Source: Plantago ovata (lineage: Eukaryota; Streptophyta; Magnoliopsida; Lamiales; Plantaginaceae). From it: a DNA stretch of 64,000 nt. Positions 13,164 to 27,067 of this stretch are shown here, piece by piece. The notes below the pieces were generated by a model, which saw only the letters and a program-made list of their open reading frames with translations, did no database searches and was not told the origin of the DNA. The stretch lies in assembly GCA_028274465.1 (NCBI GenBank), contig CM051457.1, positions 109,925,982 through 109,989,981 on the forward strand, read 5' to 3'. A program made the position numbers and the translations under genes. Numbering within the stretch: the stretch's first letter is position 1; the number at the start of each line of letters is the position of its first letter.

Positions 13164-16100
13164 TCACCCAACTGAATCTTCCTGAGTTTCATCGTCTTCG
13201 TCCATTTGGTCACCAGAAACCGCTCTATCACTGCCAACTGTCTCTGCATCTGACTCCCCGAGATCACCGACTTTGCTCCCATCATCACTGTCAGAGGAAC
13301 CTTCGGTATCAGAAACAGGAACTACTCTTTGTGGTCCAACTTGATCATCACTTCCGACAGCCCGAGTGAACTTCTCCCCTACATCAGGGGCAATGATGCT
13401 TATCATCTCACTCAGTCGGTTCATGTCTCTCCTTGCAGCAGCTCCAGTCCTCGTCGGAGGGATGTTTTCGCTCTCGGCTACAAGACTATCGGAATCATGT
13501 ACAGGCACAGCAGGTTTTTCGCTGTTTACTTTTCCAGGAGAGTGAGAGTCATTTTCTCCTGGACCTGTACTGACAGCCCAGCTACCAGGAACTTCTGAAG
13601 TTATAAGATCTGCAGTTCTGATGGTTGCTCCGTCTTCTGTGTCTTCCATCTGATCCTCAACAGGGCTATTTGAATGGCGGTGTTGCGATGTATGCGGCGA
13701 CATGCTATGAGAAGCTTCCAGGATCAGATTTACATTTGCCCTCATTCCTCCATCAATATTCATTTCATCATCATCTTGGCTAAGTTGGTTCAGGTCAATG
13801 TTCTTAGACCTTCGAGGTCCATGTCCCTGACTTTCTGTTTCTAAGACTTGTTCCGTTTCAAGGGCTTCTCCCATAACTGGGGCCGTTGTAGTACCTTGAG
13901 TTTCAGGTATATGCTCTGTTCCAACAGCTTCTGCATCCAAAGCTGGTGCTGTATCCACATTAATATCAGAACCAAATGTTCCATTAGCATTCCGTTCAGT
14001 GCCAGCGAAATCTACCTCCTGAGTGTCTTGGCCATGTTCTACATTTTTGGCATTACACTCGTGCTTTTCTGTGATACTTGCTTCATCACTCGAGGACTCA
14101 ACTCTACCAGTCCCATGTGACGCGGCATTTCCTTCATTCATTACGCTATTGTTTTGATTGGTTCCCTCTTCGTTTCTGACATTTGACTGATTGAAATTAG
14201 CATTCGCATGGTGGAGGTCGCCGTCTACTGATGTGGTCTCATAGTTCTCTTCATCCTCTAGAGTCCTTTGCATAGCCTTTAGTTGCTCTTGCTGCTTTGA
14301 AAATAACCCAGATATCTCCTCTGTTGTAGAGTAAAAGGCGCGAAGTTGAGTTTCACTGCATAAAACAAGCAGATGTCACTAACCATCAACTATGATCTAC
14401 ATGACATGTATGCAGCACAGCATTTGAAATGTAAAAACTTGCTATATTATCAAAAAAAAGTTGTTCGTGGGATTTGTAAAGAACAATGGGATATAGTCGA
14501 TCACAATTCTGCCATTGTGAAAACCATGTAAGAGAGAAATTGTCTACTTTCAGTAAATGAAGATCTATTCAATTAACAATCTTTGACAAGAAATGTCACG
14601 TATCTACCAAAATCTATGAGATAATTTTTACCGGAGCATAATGCGTTCCCTAGCCGCCTTTAATCTGCGCCTTTCAAAATCAAGATCCCTCATTGCAGCA
14701 CTGATCTCTAGCTCCAACGCAGACACCTTCGCCCATGCTTCTTCCCTAGCCGCCTGCTATACAGCAAGAGAAGAATCTCAATTGCACACAAATGAAACTT
14801 ATCAAGCAAAATAACTGATTGAAATCTATATAAAGCTGATGGTGCATCGTAAGATGACCACAAAATCAAAATCTACAGTGCAAGTACAATGGGAACTTTG
14901 TATTGTAAATCCTACCTTTTCGTTTTCAAGTTGTTTACTCAATCTTTTTCTTTCATGTTCAAGTTCTTCAATTCTCTGTCAAGAACATAGGTAAAATTAA
15001 CAGTAAAAAAAGGAACAGATAGCAATTTGGCATTTTGGCTAACCAAAAAAAATATATCTCAGTAGACAGAAGCAAATGTACTTTTCTACTGCTGGCAACA
15101 ACTAGCTGTTCCTCACGAAGTTGTGCCTCCAACTGCCGAACTTTATTGTCAGAAGCCACCAACTTTTGCCTTGTATCTTCCTGACAGAGATGGTAGAGCA
15201 ACATGAAAAGAAGATACAAAACCTCAAAATCAATAAGAATTAAGATAGATACAATACCAATTTGGTTCGCAGATTTTCTACCAAGCAAGTTCGTTCCTTC
15301 TCCACTACCTGAATAAGCAAAGGATGATTAATTGGCTGAAAATAAAAAACAAAACTTACAAAGTAAATGTGTTTATCGTTGCCTGAAGCTTATTTATAAT
15401 GTCTTCTTGCTCCTTCTCTCGTCTCACAGCGCTATCTACGACACGCTTTAATTCCTCTGCAGCCTCTGCTTGTACTTTCTGTATGGACAATTTCAAATCT
15501 GCAGAGGCTTTCTCACGCTCCTCTCTTCTCTGATCACGCTCTTCATCTAATAGAATTTTCATTTCTGATATAGATGCCTTCTGGCTGAATAACAGAGGAG
15601 GTCAAAATATTAGCGCACTTCAAAAGATAAGTCTTAACTCTGAAGCTCATATAATCAAAACCAGTAATACAAAAAGCATATACCAAATAACTGAAGGAAA
15701 TGCATTGAGGATCATACAATTACAAGTTTAACATGAGAAAATGAATTGACTATCAGGGTATTGTTCATAACAACCAATTCTTCCAAACCAGGAAAGGAAG
15801 GAATATTCAAAAGCAAATTTAAGAAAAGCTAGGTCACCACCACTTCTTATAGTAGTATGATTTCATAAAGATTTCTCGTACCCCCGAGTAAAATGCATAA
15901 GGGCTTCTGCAGACTATCATACCACCATACTAAACATATGAGACCAGCAATATTACTAGAGCAGTGATTAAATATTATAAATAATTCATAGAAAGGCCAG
16001 TCAATGTGAAAGGTTTTCCATCCTTCAATCAAAACCAAATACATTTATGAAAAGCAAAAATACATCCATGATCGTGAATGTTTCTTATTTTACCTATCAG

Positions 16101-16629
16101 TTTGAACATCTAAACCAATCTATTTCGGTTCTCACCTGTTAATTATTTCATTGGCTTCAGAACACGACTGCACAGATGCTTTAATCTGTTCGTTGAGGTC
16201 CTCAATCCCATGCTTTTGTTCTGCTGTTACCCTATTTAACTCGGCTAGTTTCTTGTCTTTATCTTCCAAAAACTGGTTAAGTTCACTCAGCTGATCACTG
16301 AATGATTTTGAAACTGATTCTTTCAACTCCCGCATATCCTGCAACAACAAAATCAGTTATTGGAAACCACTGGAGGTTCATGAACCGGATAAAAGCATCT
16401 GAATAATGGATTGTGTTACTTATACCGTCCTCAAATTTGCAGAACAAAAAACTCATAAAAATTGTAAGATGTGAATATTTTGTCTGGGTCAGATGTTCAA
16501 GTACGGTAAGACTTTATCAGGTAACCTAATGGTCTTTCAGAAGAATACAGACACCATCCTTATTGCCTAATTGGCAGGGAAAAGAGAGAGAGAGAAAGAC
16601 AGGGAGAGGGGAAGAGAGAGAGAGGGAGG

Positions 16630-16660
<31 letters not shown>

Positions 16661-19600
16661 TATCCTCTAAAAGAATAGTACTTATTATGTGGTGTTCACA
16701 ACAGCTGAATACTTGCATACCTATTCGTTGATATTATTTTGTGTTCACAAAAGCTGAATACTCACATTCCTATCCGTTGATAGATATGATTGTGAACTCT
16801 TAATAGTATCCCGCAAATAAACTTTTTTTACTATAATACAAATAAAATGGCAAGTAATTAATAAGAGAATAATTGTATAAATATAAAATAGAAAATGAAA
16901 GAAAAATCTAAAAGAATCAGAGAACACAAATGACATTCTGACGACCATTTTATATGACTGTTGTGAACTAAAAGCATTTGGATATCCGAAGTCTAGAAAA
17001 CAAAGTAACTAGATTAGACAAGAATCTGTTACATTGTATGGACTAAATCATAAGGCCGGAGCCAAGATAGTCCATATGTAAAGCATCTTTCATGATTGAA
17101 TAACCCACGTTTTGACAAGATAGCAAATGAATAATATCAAAGTTATGGATGGAGGAAATTGTAAAAACGGCAAAGAGAAAGGCATGACATACAGTTTCAT
17201 GCTTCTCTGCAGCTGCACGGCTTTCACTACGCAAAGAGTCAACAGTTGCTACTTGTTCTTCCAAAAGTTTCCTCAATTCCTACATGTATAGCCAAATTCA
17301 TCATAAAAATCCATTATGACTAAAAAAAAAATGATTCAAAGAAATTGCGGCAGCTCAGCAGTCTATTTATGTACCGTGTTTGATTTCTGAAGGCTTCGAA
17401 AATCATCAAGTGAGATTGGACCATCCGAAGCACCAATACCAATTCCTTTTGGCCTTTTGTTCTCGACACAAAGTTCCTCTTAAAAAATTAACAAAGGTAT
17501 AAGTAGTGGAATGGATGCAAACCCACTCATGCTGATCAAAGCTTTACATAAGTCCATGCATAATGTTACATATTACAGGTATTTCATGCCTAATAGAGAT
17601 CCCAGGTTTACATTACTAGATACAAGTGATAACTGCAAATCAGACAACTCGGAAACCCCACTGAGCCCACTCATTCTTGTTAACAAAATCACGTTATAAA
17701 GACAAACCTAAAATCAGCACCTCTCCAGTAACACATTATCTAGCAATAATATAAGTTCTAAAAGTCATCCCACGATAGAATTGAACATTCAGGGCACAAA
17801 ACTACTTCCGTCAATATAGCACCAAATATTGGGAGAAGATAAAGGGATAATTCATAGTGCATTATCCAAATTAAAATACTCTCGTAGCAACTCCATCCAT
17901 CTGTATTATTTACATGTATTGTATAAATAACTATATCGGCATCAGTCCGAAACAACTCAGGAGCCAACCACGTTTCCTACCCCTACCCTCAACCAAAAGA
18001 TTCACCAAGAACATGAGTACCTATACATTGAATTAATTTAGATGTGAAAACCAAGATGAGTGGCTAACATGGTATGAATCTGCCAAAAGACTCAAGTGCG
18101 TGGGGGTTGTCAGTTTGGTATGAATCTTCCCATGAAAGAGTTCATGTTTGTTTCACTTATGTGCCACCACAATATGTAAATTGATGATATGCTCGGTTCA
18201 AATTTATCTCAGGTTAGTCTATAATATATAACATAGCATTTTCCTTACCCTTGATCGACTAACATTTTGTGGAAGTAATATCAGTAATTAGATTCATTAC
18301 TACCCATGGTAATATGAAGAGACTTAAGATCCAATGAAAGATACCTGCTTTCCTTTTCAAATTCCGGTCTCAGGAGTACACAAGGACTTCTCAACTTCAC
18401 GAAAGACAAATGCAAAAGCAAGTTCTGTAAAAATTTGAAAGAAAACAACAGTTAGAAACTAATACAGATTACAGAAATATTGAAACCATCAAATGTCTTA
18501 ACAAGTTCATCTGCTAATTCTAAAACAAGTCAACAGGAACCAAACTGTTCTAATGCATTCCGATTTTAACATAAAGCGCAGCGAGATACTACGCAGAAGA
18601 GCAGAAGAAAGATTGACATGCCCAAAGTAAACTTTCACCGAAATGAAGCTCTTTATTGTAGAAGACATGCAAATTTAGTACAGTTAAGTACATACAGAAA
18701 AATAATTTAAGAAACCTAGGCACTAACTCTACCATGTTCTGGAACAAATGCTATCGAGATGATGTCTCCATGGCTCAGCTTCACTTCAGGATTCTTCTTG
18801 GTCTTCTTCACCCAGTTTATATATGTCCCATTCGTGCTACAGGAATTATGAACACATCAGAATATTTTCTTTCAAGATCCAAAAAGAAATGGATCATTCA
18901 AAATCACTGACCTGGAATCTTTTAGGAAAACAGAATAGTTCCCTTGGGGGCTTCCAGAATCTATTTCAGTAGCCCTCTTTCGGTATATCTTGCAGTGACG
19001 GGCACTAACAGCTGGGGCAATAATCTGGAAATTGGTGTCCTCTACTAATCGACCAATACAGTGTTCATCAGAAGTCAGGAGCATATTCATTCCCTGTTAT
19101 TCCAGTAACTGCATTAGCCAGAACCTCTATGTGCATGACCAGAACAAATGCTCCTCCCATAATATATAAAGCAGAGAAACCATTCATATAAAAGAATTAC
19201 ACGTAACCCTAATCCAAAGCTATAAGTACCAAACCATCGAAAAGTGGTCTGGATTAAACCAAACATAAAGATCACATATGACATCGTGAAACTAATTGAG
19301 AACTGCACTATAGTTATATCCTAATGTTTAAGGCGGATGTGCAAATTAAGGGCTTTTTGTGTGTGACAGTTAAATCGTCGAGCTTTTGCCAATGTCACAT
19401 CTTACTTGAACACTCTTTTGCTCTAATTAACAGCACCATTGTATTAAGCATACAAAAATGTAAATTCGTAACTACAGAAAGTAATCCAACTTCACATCAA
19501 TTTCTTACACCTTTACTATACTCCACCGTAGACAAACAGACTTTTAATAAACAGTAACAATGAATTAAACATAACTTAACTCAATTAGCCTAAGTGCCAC

Positions 19601-19922
19601 ATACAATGATTGATACATGGTGCAAATCAACCAACAGAATATACCAAAAAAATAATGTTTAATAATTAATAACTAATAAAATTACCTTGGGACGCTTGCG
19701 TGCCTTTTCGGAAATGGCGGTGAGCACGCCCCAAACATCTGGATCGGTGTAATGGAAGGGCTGAGCGGCAATTTTGGCCGCCACGGATTTAATAAAGTCC
19801 TTGCCATTCGGTGCAGGAGAGCTACTACTGGTGCCAATTTGGGGGTTTAGGGCAGCAGCAGTTGGCTTGGGGCTAGGCTGAGAAGGCTTGGGAGTTGTGG
19901 AGCACTCGTCTTCCTTCGCCAT
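13164..19922 (-). CDS. FHA-domain coiled-coil protein with acidic tail
   Basis: Plant FHA/coiled-coil protein, resembling from memory the Arabidopsis SMAD/FHA protein At2g45460; function unknown. FHA domains bind phosphothreonine peptides, usually in nuclear signalling or DNA-damage pathways. Exons (minus order): 19686-19922, 18912-19093, 18733-18836, 18345-18424, 17375-17478, 17193-17279, 16136-16338, 15383-15584, 15258-15308, 15082-15180, 14916-14975, 14632-14756, 13164-14355; about 908 residues. A Pro/Ser-rich N-terminus is followed by the FHA core at residues 80-175 (IGR, SARHCKI, STNGTYINW), a long coiled coil at about 235-510, and an acidic Ser/Asp/Glu-rich tail encoded by the last exon. 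Exon 4 changes frame within 18358-18372: ELAFAFVFREVEKS is read in one frame and LKRKAEELC in another, a net loss of one base. The intron after exon 8 appears to be GC-AG. All other phases agree. Confidence 0.86.
16581..16660. repeat. (GA)n microsatellite in an FHA-gene intron
   Basis: Interrupted GA/GGA dinucleotide run of about 80 bases inside the intron between exons 6 and 7 of the FHA gene. Confidence 0.9.
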
Positions 19923-20295
19923 TGAGTCGAGGAGTGCGAGTGTGAAAAGGGGTTAGGTTATGGCGGGGATTTTGAAAACCCTAATTTAACTCATTGATTT
20001 ATATGTGTACAGTCGTTCCCGCAGCGTACCGAGGAAGGAAGCTGATGAGTCTGAAGAAAGTGAAACTGCTTGCTTAGCTCTTTTCACTTTTTACTACTTC
20101 GTCCTTTTCTTTTTTACTTTTCACTTTTTACTTTACTCTTGACTTTTGACTGTGGGTAAATTGCAAGAAAGCCCTCCATTTAATTGAGACTGTGTGCCAT
20201 ACTCCATAATCTATCACATTTTACTAAAACACCTGAGCAATTTATTTCAATGGGATGTTCTGTACCAAAGAATGTTCTTACATTTCTGAAATCTT
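19923..20295. other. Promoter and 5' region of the FHA gene
   Basis: Upstream of the minus-strand FHA gene, with long T/C-rich stretches. No ORF. It ends at the left target duplication of the first LTR element. Confidence 0.45.
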
Positions 20296-20300
20296 TTTTC

Positions 20301-20531
20301 TTTCATAAGATAATAGACTTCTTGCAAGAATAAAAGAGTTAGAAGAGAGGGGAGAATGGCATTGTCTTTCAATTGTCACTCAAGATACAAGTTGAATTCA
20401 TATTTATAGGGATCTCTCCATAACTAAGTGAGTTTGTAACTCTCACTTTACATAATGAAAACAATAACTAAGGTACATAAATGGAGTATAAAAAGAGTCA
20501 TGAACTCATGGCATCCATCATATTCATAACA
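20301..20531 (-). repeat. LTR of element 1 (3' LTR in element sense)
   Basis: Direct copy of 26108-26334 with about a dozen differences. It ends in ATAACA like the LTRs of element 2 but starts TTTCAT rather than TG on the plus strand. Confidence 0.82.
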
Positions 20532-20989
20532 CTCCCCTTGAATGACATTAATTTATTTGTCGGATACGCTTTGAAGTTACTACCTCGTTAAAAACATTGC
20601 TAAGAAAAACCCAGTGGGATAAAAACTTAACTAGGGAAAAGAGTGCAGTGTGTATCTGTCTCCCCTGATTGAAACATCACTTCAAGAGTCTTTGAGTTTT
20701 CGCAATGCAATCTTCCGAACGAACTACTAAACTGATTGTTGGAATCACTTTGGTGAACAAATATTCAATATCTTCAATTGAGCGAATCTGTTGTGCTCGG
20801 ATGAACCCTTCTTGTAGACCATGGTTGAAGAAGAACATAGGTCATATATGTTTCGACTTCATGGCGAAGCCTCTCGAACACTTGAAGATTTAGATTTCTT
20901 CAAATTCTATAAATTATGTTATGTCACTTTGACAAGTCAAGGAATGGTCTTGCCATAAAATGAGTTCAATACTCATTAGATCTCCATCG

Positions 20990-20994
<5 letters not shown>

Positions 20995-21082
<88 letters not shown>
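20995..21082. repeat. (TA)n array inside element 1
   Basis: Near-perfect TA dinucleotide run of nearly 90 bases. ORFs read through it are artefacts of the repeat. Confidence 0.95.
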
Positions 21083-21085
<3 letters not shown>

Positions 21086-24000
21086 TTGAAAATAACCAAT
21101 AAGGTCTATAACCTTATTTTAGCCGATGTATCATCATCATGGAGATTGGGAGATAGTTATATGTGCGCTTATAATGCTACCTCGTTAAAAACCTTGCTAG
21201 GAAAATCCAATGGGATAAAAACGTAGACGAAGAGAAAAGAGTGTAGCAACTTGTATGATGTGCACAAACTCTCATTGTTGCTTATTAATTATCTCCCCTT
21301 ATTTGCAAGATAAATTATTTTGCATTCTTCATGAACCTAAAAAATCATATCTCATAATTCTCATGTTTCACTTATAGTGAATACATACATTATACTTATC
21401 ATATGTGATGTGAAGCCATGCATGAATAGATAAGTATTGAGGTTCAACAATATATCAAAATCTAGTTCTTCAGGAACTTTTCTCATCAATTGATTCATGT
21501 TTGCCAACATGATATTTCTAGTCCATGAGGGACTGATTACTGATAGAGAATAGTCATCTCATGTCTTTAACTTTCTCAAATCATATAAATTTCATTGTCA
21601 GTTTCAGGACAATTCATGTGCACCACATATAAGCTTCAGGGTTATATTCAAGTGGTAATCTTTGAAGGAATCATATGATAATATGTATGTATGCAATATG
21701 ATACCTAAAACAATATGTAAATGCTATAGCAATATGAATAAATGCTTAGTATCTAAATTCACATAAACTTTGACTCGATAATGCAACGGTACCGTATGAA
21801 ATTTTGAGTTTCATCAATGAAATGGACATGAGGTCCATGAGCTCATTTTTCATAATCACTTTGTCGACAATAAATGTATTTTCATGTAAGATCCCCATTA
21901 CATGTTTAATCATACATATCCATTCAATTTCGCATATGCTTTTTAATTTTTCGGTTCCATGTATACCGGTATATTCAATCATCAAATATCTATCATGATT
22001 TGTTTGATTCAGTACTGATCATGGATATCTGAATATATATTATGCAGGTACCAGTCCCATGTCTATAGGACATCTGTTATTATTTCAAATATCTCAATAT
22101 ATGGGCATCACTTGTATATGCCTATTTTACTCTAGAGAGTACCAACTGCATTTCTTGCCATTATTTTTGTAATGATGGAACCACATGATTTAAATGTTGC
22201 ACTTCCGGTGCATGAATCACAATCGGCAAGATATTCAATACTAAACACATGTCATATCTATAAATGATATGTAGCTCTATATGCCACAAATAGGGTCATA
22301 GTTGTCCACATTCAAATTATAGAATTTCATGTTTGAAATATTGAAATAGCAACATGAATCTGAAAATTGCATTTCGTATTTTAGTTCAAGTTTGAACTCT
22401 CAGATATATGGGGATGAATCCACTCTATGGATTTGTTTTTTGTCAGCTTATCATGTACTTCCTCCCCTAAGCTGGGAAAAACGAATTCAGAGAATTAGCA
22501 TTATGGGGGCACATAATATAAATGATCACGCCCAACTTAGATACGTATATGCTCATACTTTTGCTTAAATAAAGCTTCTTGTATGAGGTCCTTTTTTTTT
22601 CAAAAGAGAAATATACAATCATGAGAGTGTATAACTCTAGCAGTTGGTTTTCTGTGTGCTGAAAATTAAATTTTCCCCAATTGGAGATCACTAATTTGAG
22701 CAATAAACCCAGTTGCAGTATATCAATTATTTAGTGGACTTCTAGCCACATAACTTCAAGGGTGCAACATGGCTCAATATTCAAAACATGCTTAATCTCA
22801 ATGTCATGCATGTCTTGCCATAAATATAATTTAACTACGACATGAGAAAGCTTTCAGCACATAACTATTTTTCATGTAAGGAAAACTTCAGGTTCCTTAT
22901 ATAAAGGTAATTTCATTCATAGATGGCCATGCGTGTCACATCATATGAACTTTGTTATTTGTTCACATACCAACTTCTTGTTGGTTAAATATAACAAACG
23001 TTAATAATTGAATTAGGCAAGAATGATGTGACCAATGATAATCATTGTCAACTTTATATTGGCAAGACTAGTAATCTCGAACTTCATGATGAAGTGAGTC
23101 TAATGTGTGCTCGTGTTAGCATTAGCACAAATTTTTTGAAATAATTTCTTGTGCTCTTCATGGTGCTTACTTCCATGGAATTATAATTTGCACATTTCTT
23201 GGATAGAATGGTGGTTCTCAAATGCATGAGGTAACATGGTCCAAGTAACCATGTTAAGAACATCATTTGTTACCTTGTACATATGATCATTTGTTACAAT
23301 GTGTTTGATCAATGATATTTATAGGTAACATAATTAAGGACCAACATATGTATAATGATAAGTGCTCACACTCATTTATGGGAATGGGGATAGTTTCATA
23401 CATTCACTTCCGGGAATGGATACATGATATAGTTTAAATATTCACATTCACTAGAGGGAATGAACATAGCTTAAAATATTCACATTCCATGAAGGAATGG
23501 ATATAACTCAAAATATTCACAATCCAAGAGGCAATGGATATAGCTTTAACGTTATCTCATTGAGTGCGATGCAATCAAGTATATTATTTGCCCTCTTGAT
23601 AATAAGATACTTAACTTCCAGGGGCTTACAAATATTTTTATAAAGCACCAAACAATATGCTCTCATATTTCATATCGATAACAACTTCAGGTTGGAAAGA
23701 TTTATCCATGCTTTGGATGATATCATAGTTCATGTTTTATAATATACGTCTAGTGATGCGTAGAGCCATTTTTTTTAAAATTACTTTTGAGATATGATAG
23801 TCATGGCTACTGGCATGAACTCTAAGCAATAATTCAGATACCTTGATTTAAAAAAAAATCGTGGATGTACATGAGGTACATATTAGCCGACTAATCAATC
23901 ATGGTTGGTGTTCTAGGCCATTTTCAATGATCAGAAGCCACAACCATACATAGAATATTTTCAACCACTTTGAGAATATGATTAATCGAATCAGCTTGGC

Positions 24001-26107
24001 ATAAGCTGGGCTATTAGCTCCTGAGATACAAATCTTTACATCGATATATCAGTAGAAACTTTCAAGTGCTATATTTATTTGGTATTATTTTGTCAAATGG
24101 ACAAAATTTATAAAGTATCCATAATATATCTTTCAAAACCCCTTTATGGTTTATGTTACCAATCAGCTTAAGAGATTGGAGAAATATGATTTGTATCCAT
24201 ATGATATATTTTTCACATCATAGCAACTTCAGGTGCTATATATATTTCTATCTTTGAGTGGCATGAACCATTATAATTGATAATCTTCCAAATAGTCAAA
24301 ACTTCTAAATCCATGGCTGAACCATTAATCGTCTCATCCTTAAATAGGATTGACTCATGTAGAGGAGTATAACAAATCATGTGAGCTTTTGAGCCTTTTT
24401 TAAAAAACTTCCGAATTCAGTCCGCACTAAGGAGACCAAAATAAATTATAATCTCATGTATCTCCATTTCCTTGACCAATTGTCCTTTTCGAATAAAGTC
24501 TCAATCTCATGTAGATAAATCTTTAATCATTCCTTTGGCAGAGAGCCGTAAACAATTACGCAAACATGAAAAATGCTTGAAGCTAAGTTTAAATAAAACA
24601 GTGCCATAAAAAAACGTAATTCGTTAAAGCATATATACAATTTAGGTACATAACTGTATAAATATTTCCAAAGACTGACCTATTTCCTTACAAAAAAGAA
24701 TTATTTTAGTCAGTACATATCATCAATGAAAACAGATCATTAACACCAATGGAGCTAATTATAAATCAACTAATAGTTTCAATTAGATGATGTAACAGAA
24801 GCTACAAGGCTAAATAGTTCGATCCATCTCATCACAATTCACAACACATATATTCACAACCTGTTACAAGTCCAGTATACATGCATGCGTGGCTTATTAC
24901 ATTAGCAATACAGTAATAAGCACCCAAAACATAGGCAACAAAAAGGTTTAATTTTAAGGACATATAACAATCACACCATTCACCCTCACTACAACAATAC
25001 TCTCACGCCCCTTATACCATACACCACAATCAAACAACATCACATGCCATTTGCGGAACACTAATTCTCCACATTCATATCAATCGGGCATCATATTGTA
25101 ATAAAGTAAATCTCTAACATAATTAACAAAAATAGACACGCACAAGCGACATATACATATAGCCATAAGCCCATAACATGAATGTGAATCTCTAAATCAT
25201 GCATCCAACAGCGTGATTCCTAAAGACATTTGCATCACATCTCATATATAACAAGTACTAAGCTTTTACGGTAAAACATATGTATCACACATATATATAC
25301 AAGTCGTGCGCAAATCAATCCTAAAGGAACTTGGGAGGAAGAAAGTGTTAGAGACAAATAACTAACCGATACAAGTTCCGGTGCAGTTTGGCACCTGACC
25401 GGCCGCGTGGAGATTCGTTCCGGTGCAATTATTTGGTGACGATGGACAGACTGAACAGTCGTGCAATATAGTCTTTGAAGTCCCAGCGCGGCTTCAGTTG
25501 GCATCCGTTTCTCAGGCCACAAGTTCGTATGCGTCCGATACAAGATGAGGAATACATTAGATCAAACACGACAAAGTTTGGATGAAGAACAAAGTAGTGA
25601 AAGCTTACCAGATCTATTACGCATCGAGTCATTGCTAGAAGATAGAATATTTAACAGGTCTATATCTGATCTTATGATTGGATAGTGTTCTCTTCTCTAG
25701 AATCAAATATTTAACTCTTAAGAATTGACACAATGGAGCTTAGCTTAGTGCAAAAGAAACATACAAGAACTCACTCCAGATTATTCATAAGTGCAAAGGA
25801 AACAGCGAAGAATATTCATTACTCCAGACTTGTATTAATTCAATCATCACCGCTTTAATTAGAGGCATCGGAACTTGACAAATTAAGATCGATGAATTCA
25901 TCATCAATTTGGTAATCAACCCTTCGGCTCCAATCATGCTATGTTGATCATGCTTCTTCACTCCTTTATCTTTCTTTATTGATCGTGGATGATGTTTGGA
26001 GATGAACGGATGGATTAGTCGGAATTATGTTGGGACTATGTGTGGTGGACGGGAGAATCACCGAAGAAGGTAGAATACTCAGCATGGGTAGAGTCGTGCT
26101 GATAACG

Positions 26108-26334
26108 TTTCATAAGATGATAGACTTCTTGCAAGAATAAAAGAGTTAGAAGAGAGGGGATAATGGCATTGTCTTTCAAGTGTCACTCAAGATACAAGTT
26201 GAAGTCATATTTATAGGGATCTCTCCATAACTAAGTGAGTTTGTAACTCTCACTTTATATGAAAGCAATAATTAAGTACATAAATGGAGTATAAGAAGAG
26301 TCATGAACTCATGACATTCATCATATTCATAACA
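26108..26334 (-). repeat. LTR of element 1 (5' LTR in element sense)
   Basis: Direct copy of 20301-20531. Bases just left of it (26085-26107) read, on the minus strand, as the putative primer-binding region. Confidence 0.82.
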
Positions 26335-26339
26335 TTTTC

Positions 26340-26794
26340 AATATTGTTCGAATACTGGTTCTTTATGTTCTTCATTTGAACGTGAGTGCACTTCAAATTC
26401 GTTCTTTTTTTTTTTTTTTCCTGAACAAGAAACAGGAAGAAAACACTTCACAGGACTGGTATGAGCTAGTATTATCAGTTAACTGATTAGGCCTCCACAT
26501 TATCAGATTTTACCTTCCGCAATAAAAGACTTTTATTGAAGTAGAACAGGAGCTAAACGAATGAATGACCCTACAAGTACAATGTTAGAAAGATGTCAAT
26601 ATCCAGTGCAGCAGCAAGGACAAGAAACAGCCTATCAGAACTCGAAAGCTCATCCTGCAGTTAGTGATCGTCCCTACAACGTAGAACGTGTGTTGTTATC
26701 CTGTAATAACAGTCTAACTCTGAAAGCTCCAATACTTGCGTACCCTGCATTCCTGCTGTTAAACACATTTTCCACATGTCCTTTTCTGTTATAT
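26340..26794. other. Intergenic, no gene seen
   Basis: Between LTR element 1 and the SINE. Contains a poly-T run (26406-26419). A 91-codon open frame (26561-26836) has no recognisable motif and runs into the SINE, so I do not call it. Confidence 0.4.
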
Positions 26795-26809
26795 AATGCC
26801 AATACCATA

Positions 26810-27025
26810 CCAATGAGGTCTAGCTCAATTGGTTAGACTGAGGTGTCATGACACTAGAGGTCATAAGTTCAATTCTCGTCAAGTGCGGGATTATTTATAA
26901 TTTATTACTAGCTTTGTAATGCTACTTGTTAAATTGTAATGGTTGGATTATTAAAAAAAATACACTAAATACAAATGAGATATAACAAAACTTGTACGAT
27001 ATCTTTGTAATTACTTTATAAAAAA
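26810..27025 (+). mobile_element. tRNA-derived SINE with 15-bp target duplication
   Basis: A box TAGCTCAATTGG and B box-like AAGTTCAATTCT at the head, then a unique body and an A-rich end. The flanking sequence AATGCCAATACCATA is present intact on both sides (26795-26809 and 27026-27040), an exact 15-bp duplication typical of LINE-driven retroposition. The perfect duplication indicates a fairly recent insertion, just upstream of the BAHD pseudogene. Confidence 0.88.
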
Positions 27026-27067
27026 AATGCCAATACCATAATTTCGGGTCTTCAGTTTTCTTCATAC

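Larger units (their letters stand above)
20301..26334 (-). mobile_element. Decayed copia-like LTR retrotransposon (element 1)
   Basis: Two direct terminal repeats of about 230 bases, roughly 94% alike, enclose 5.6 kb. A perfect 5-bp target duplication TTTTC flanks the element (20296-20300 and 26335-26339). A purine tract (AAGGGGAG on the minus strand) adjoins the left LTR and a priming-site-like TTATCAGCACGA lies just inside the right LTR, so the element runs on the minus strand. Near the left LTR, minus-strand TTTTTATCCCACTGGG and GTTTTTAACGAGG match a motif I recall from the 3' ends of plant copia elements. No ORF over about 100 codons survives, so it is dead or always non-coding. It shares its interior with element 2. 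Confidence 0.82.

Noticed and set aside
20914-21226. Open frames of alternating Ile-Tyr
   Set aside because: Translation of the (TA)n array; the same holds for 62154-62336.
21746-21985. Minus-strand frame (IKHVMGILHEN), with a similar one at 37077-37274, as a copia RNase H remnant
   Set aside because: The paired frames only reflect shared element DNA; I could not align catalytic residues, so no domain is claimed.
25235-25632. Two overlapping minus-strand frames near the right LTR of element 1
   Set aside because: No gag motif or zinc knuckle is visible and they are not conserved in element 2.
26815-26890. Possible tRNA gene (TAGCTCAATTGG and AAGTTCAATTCT)
   Set aside because: The acceptor stem does not pair, and the unit has a long extra body, an A-tail and a 15-bp target duplication, so it is a SINE.
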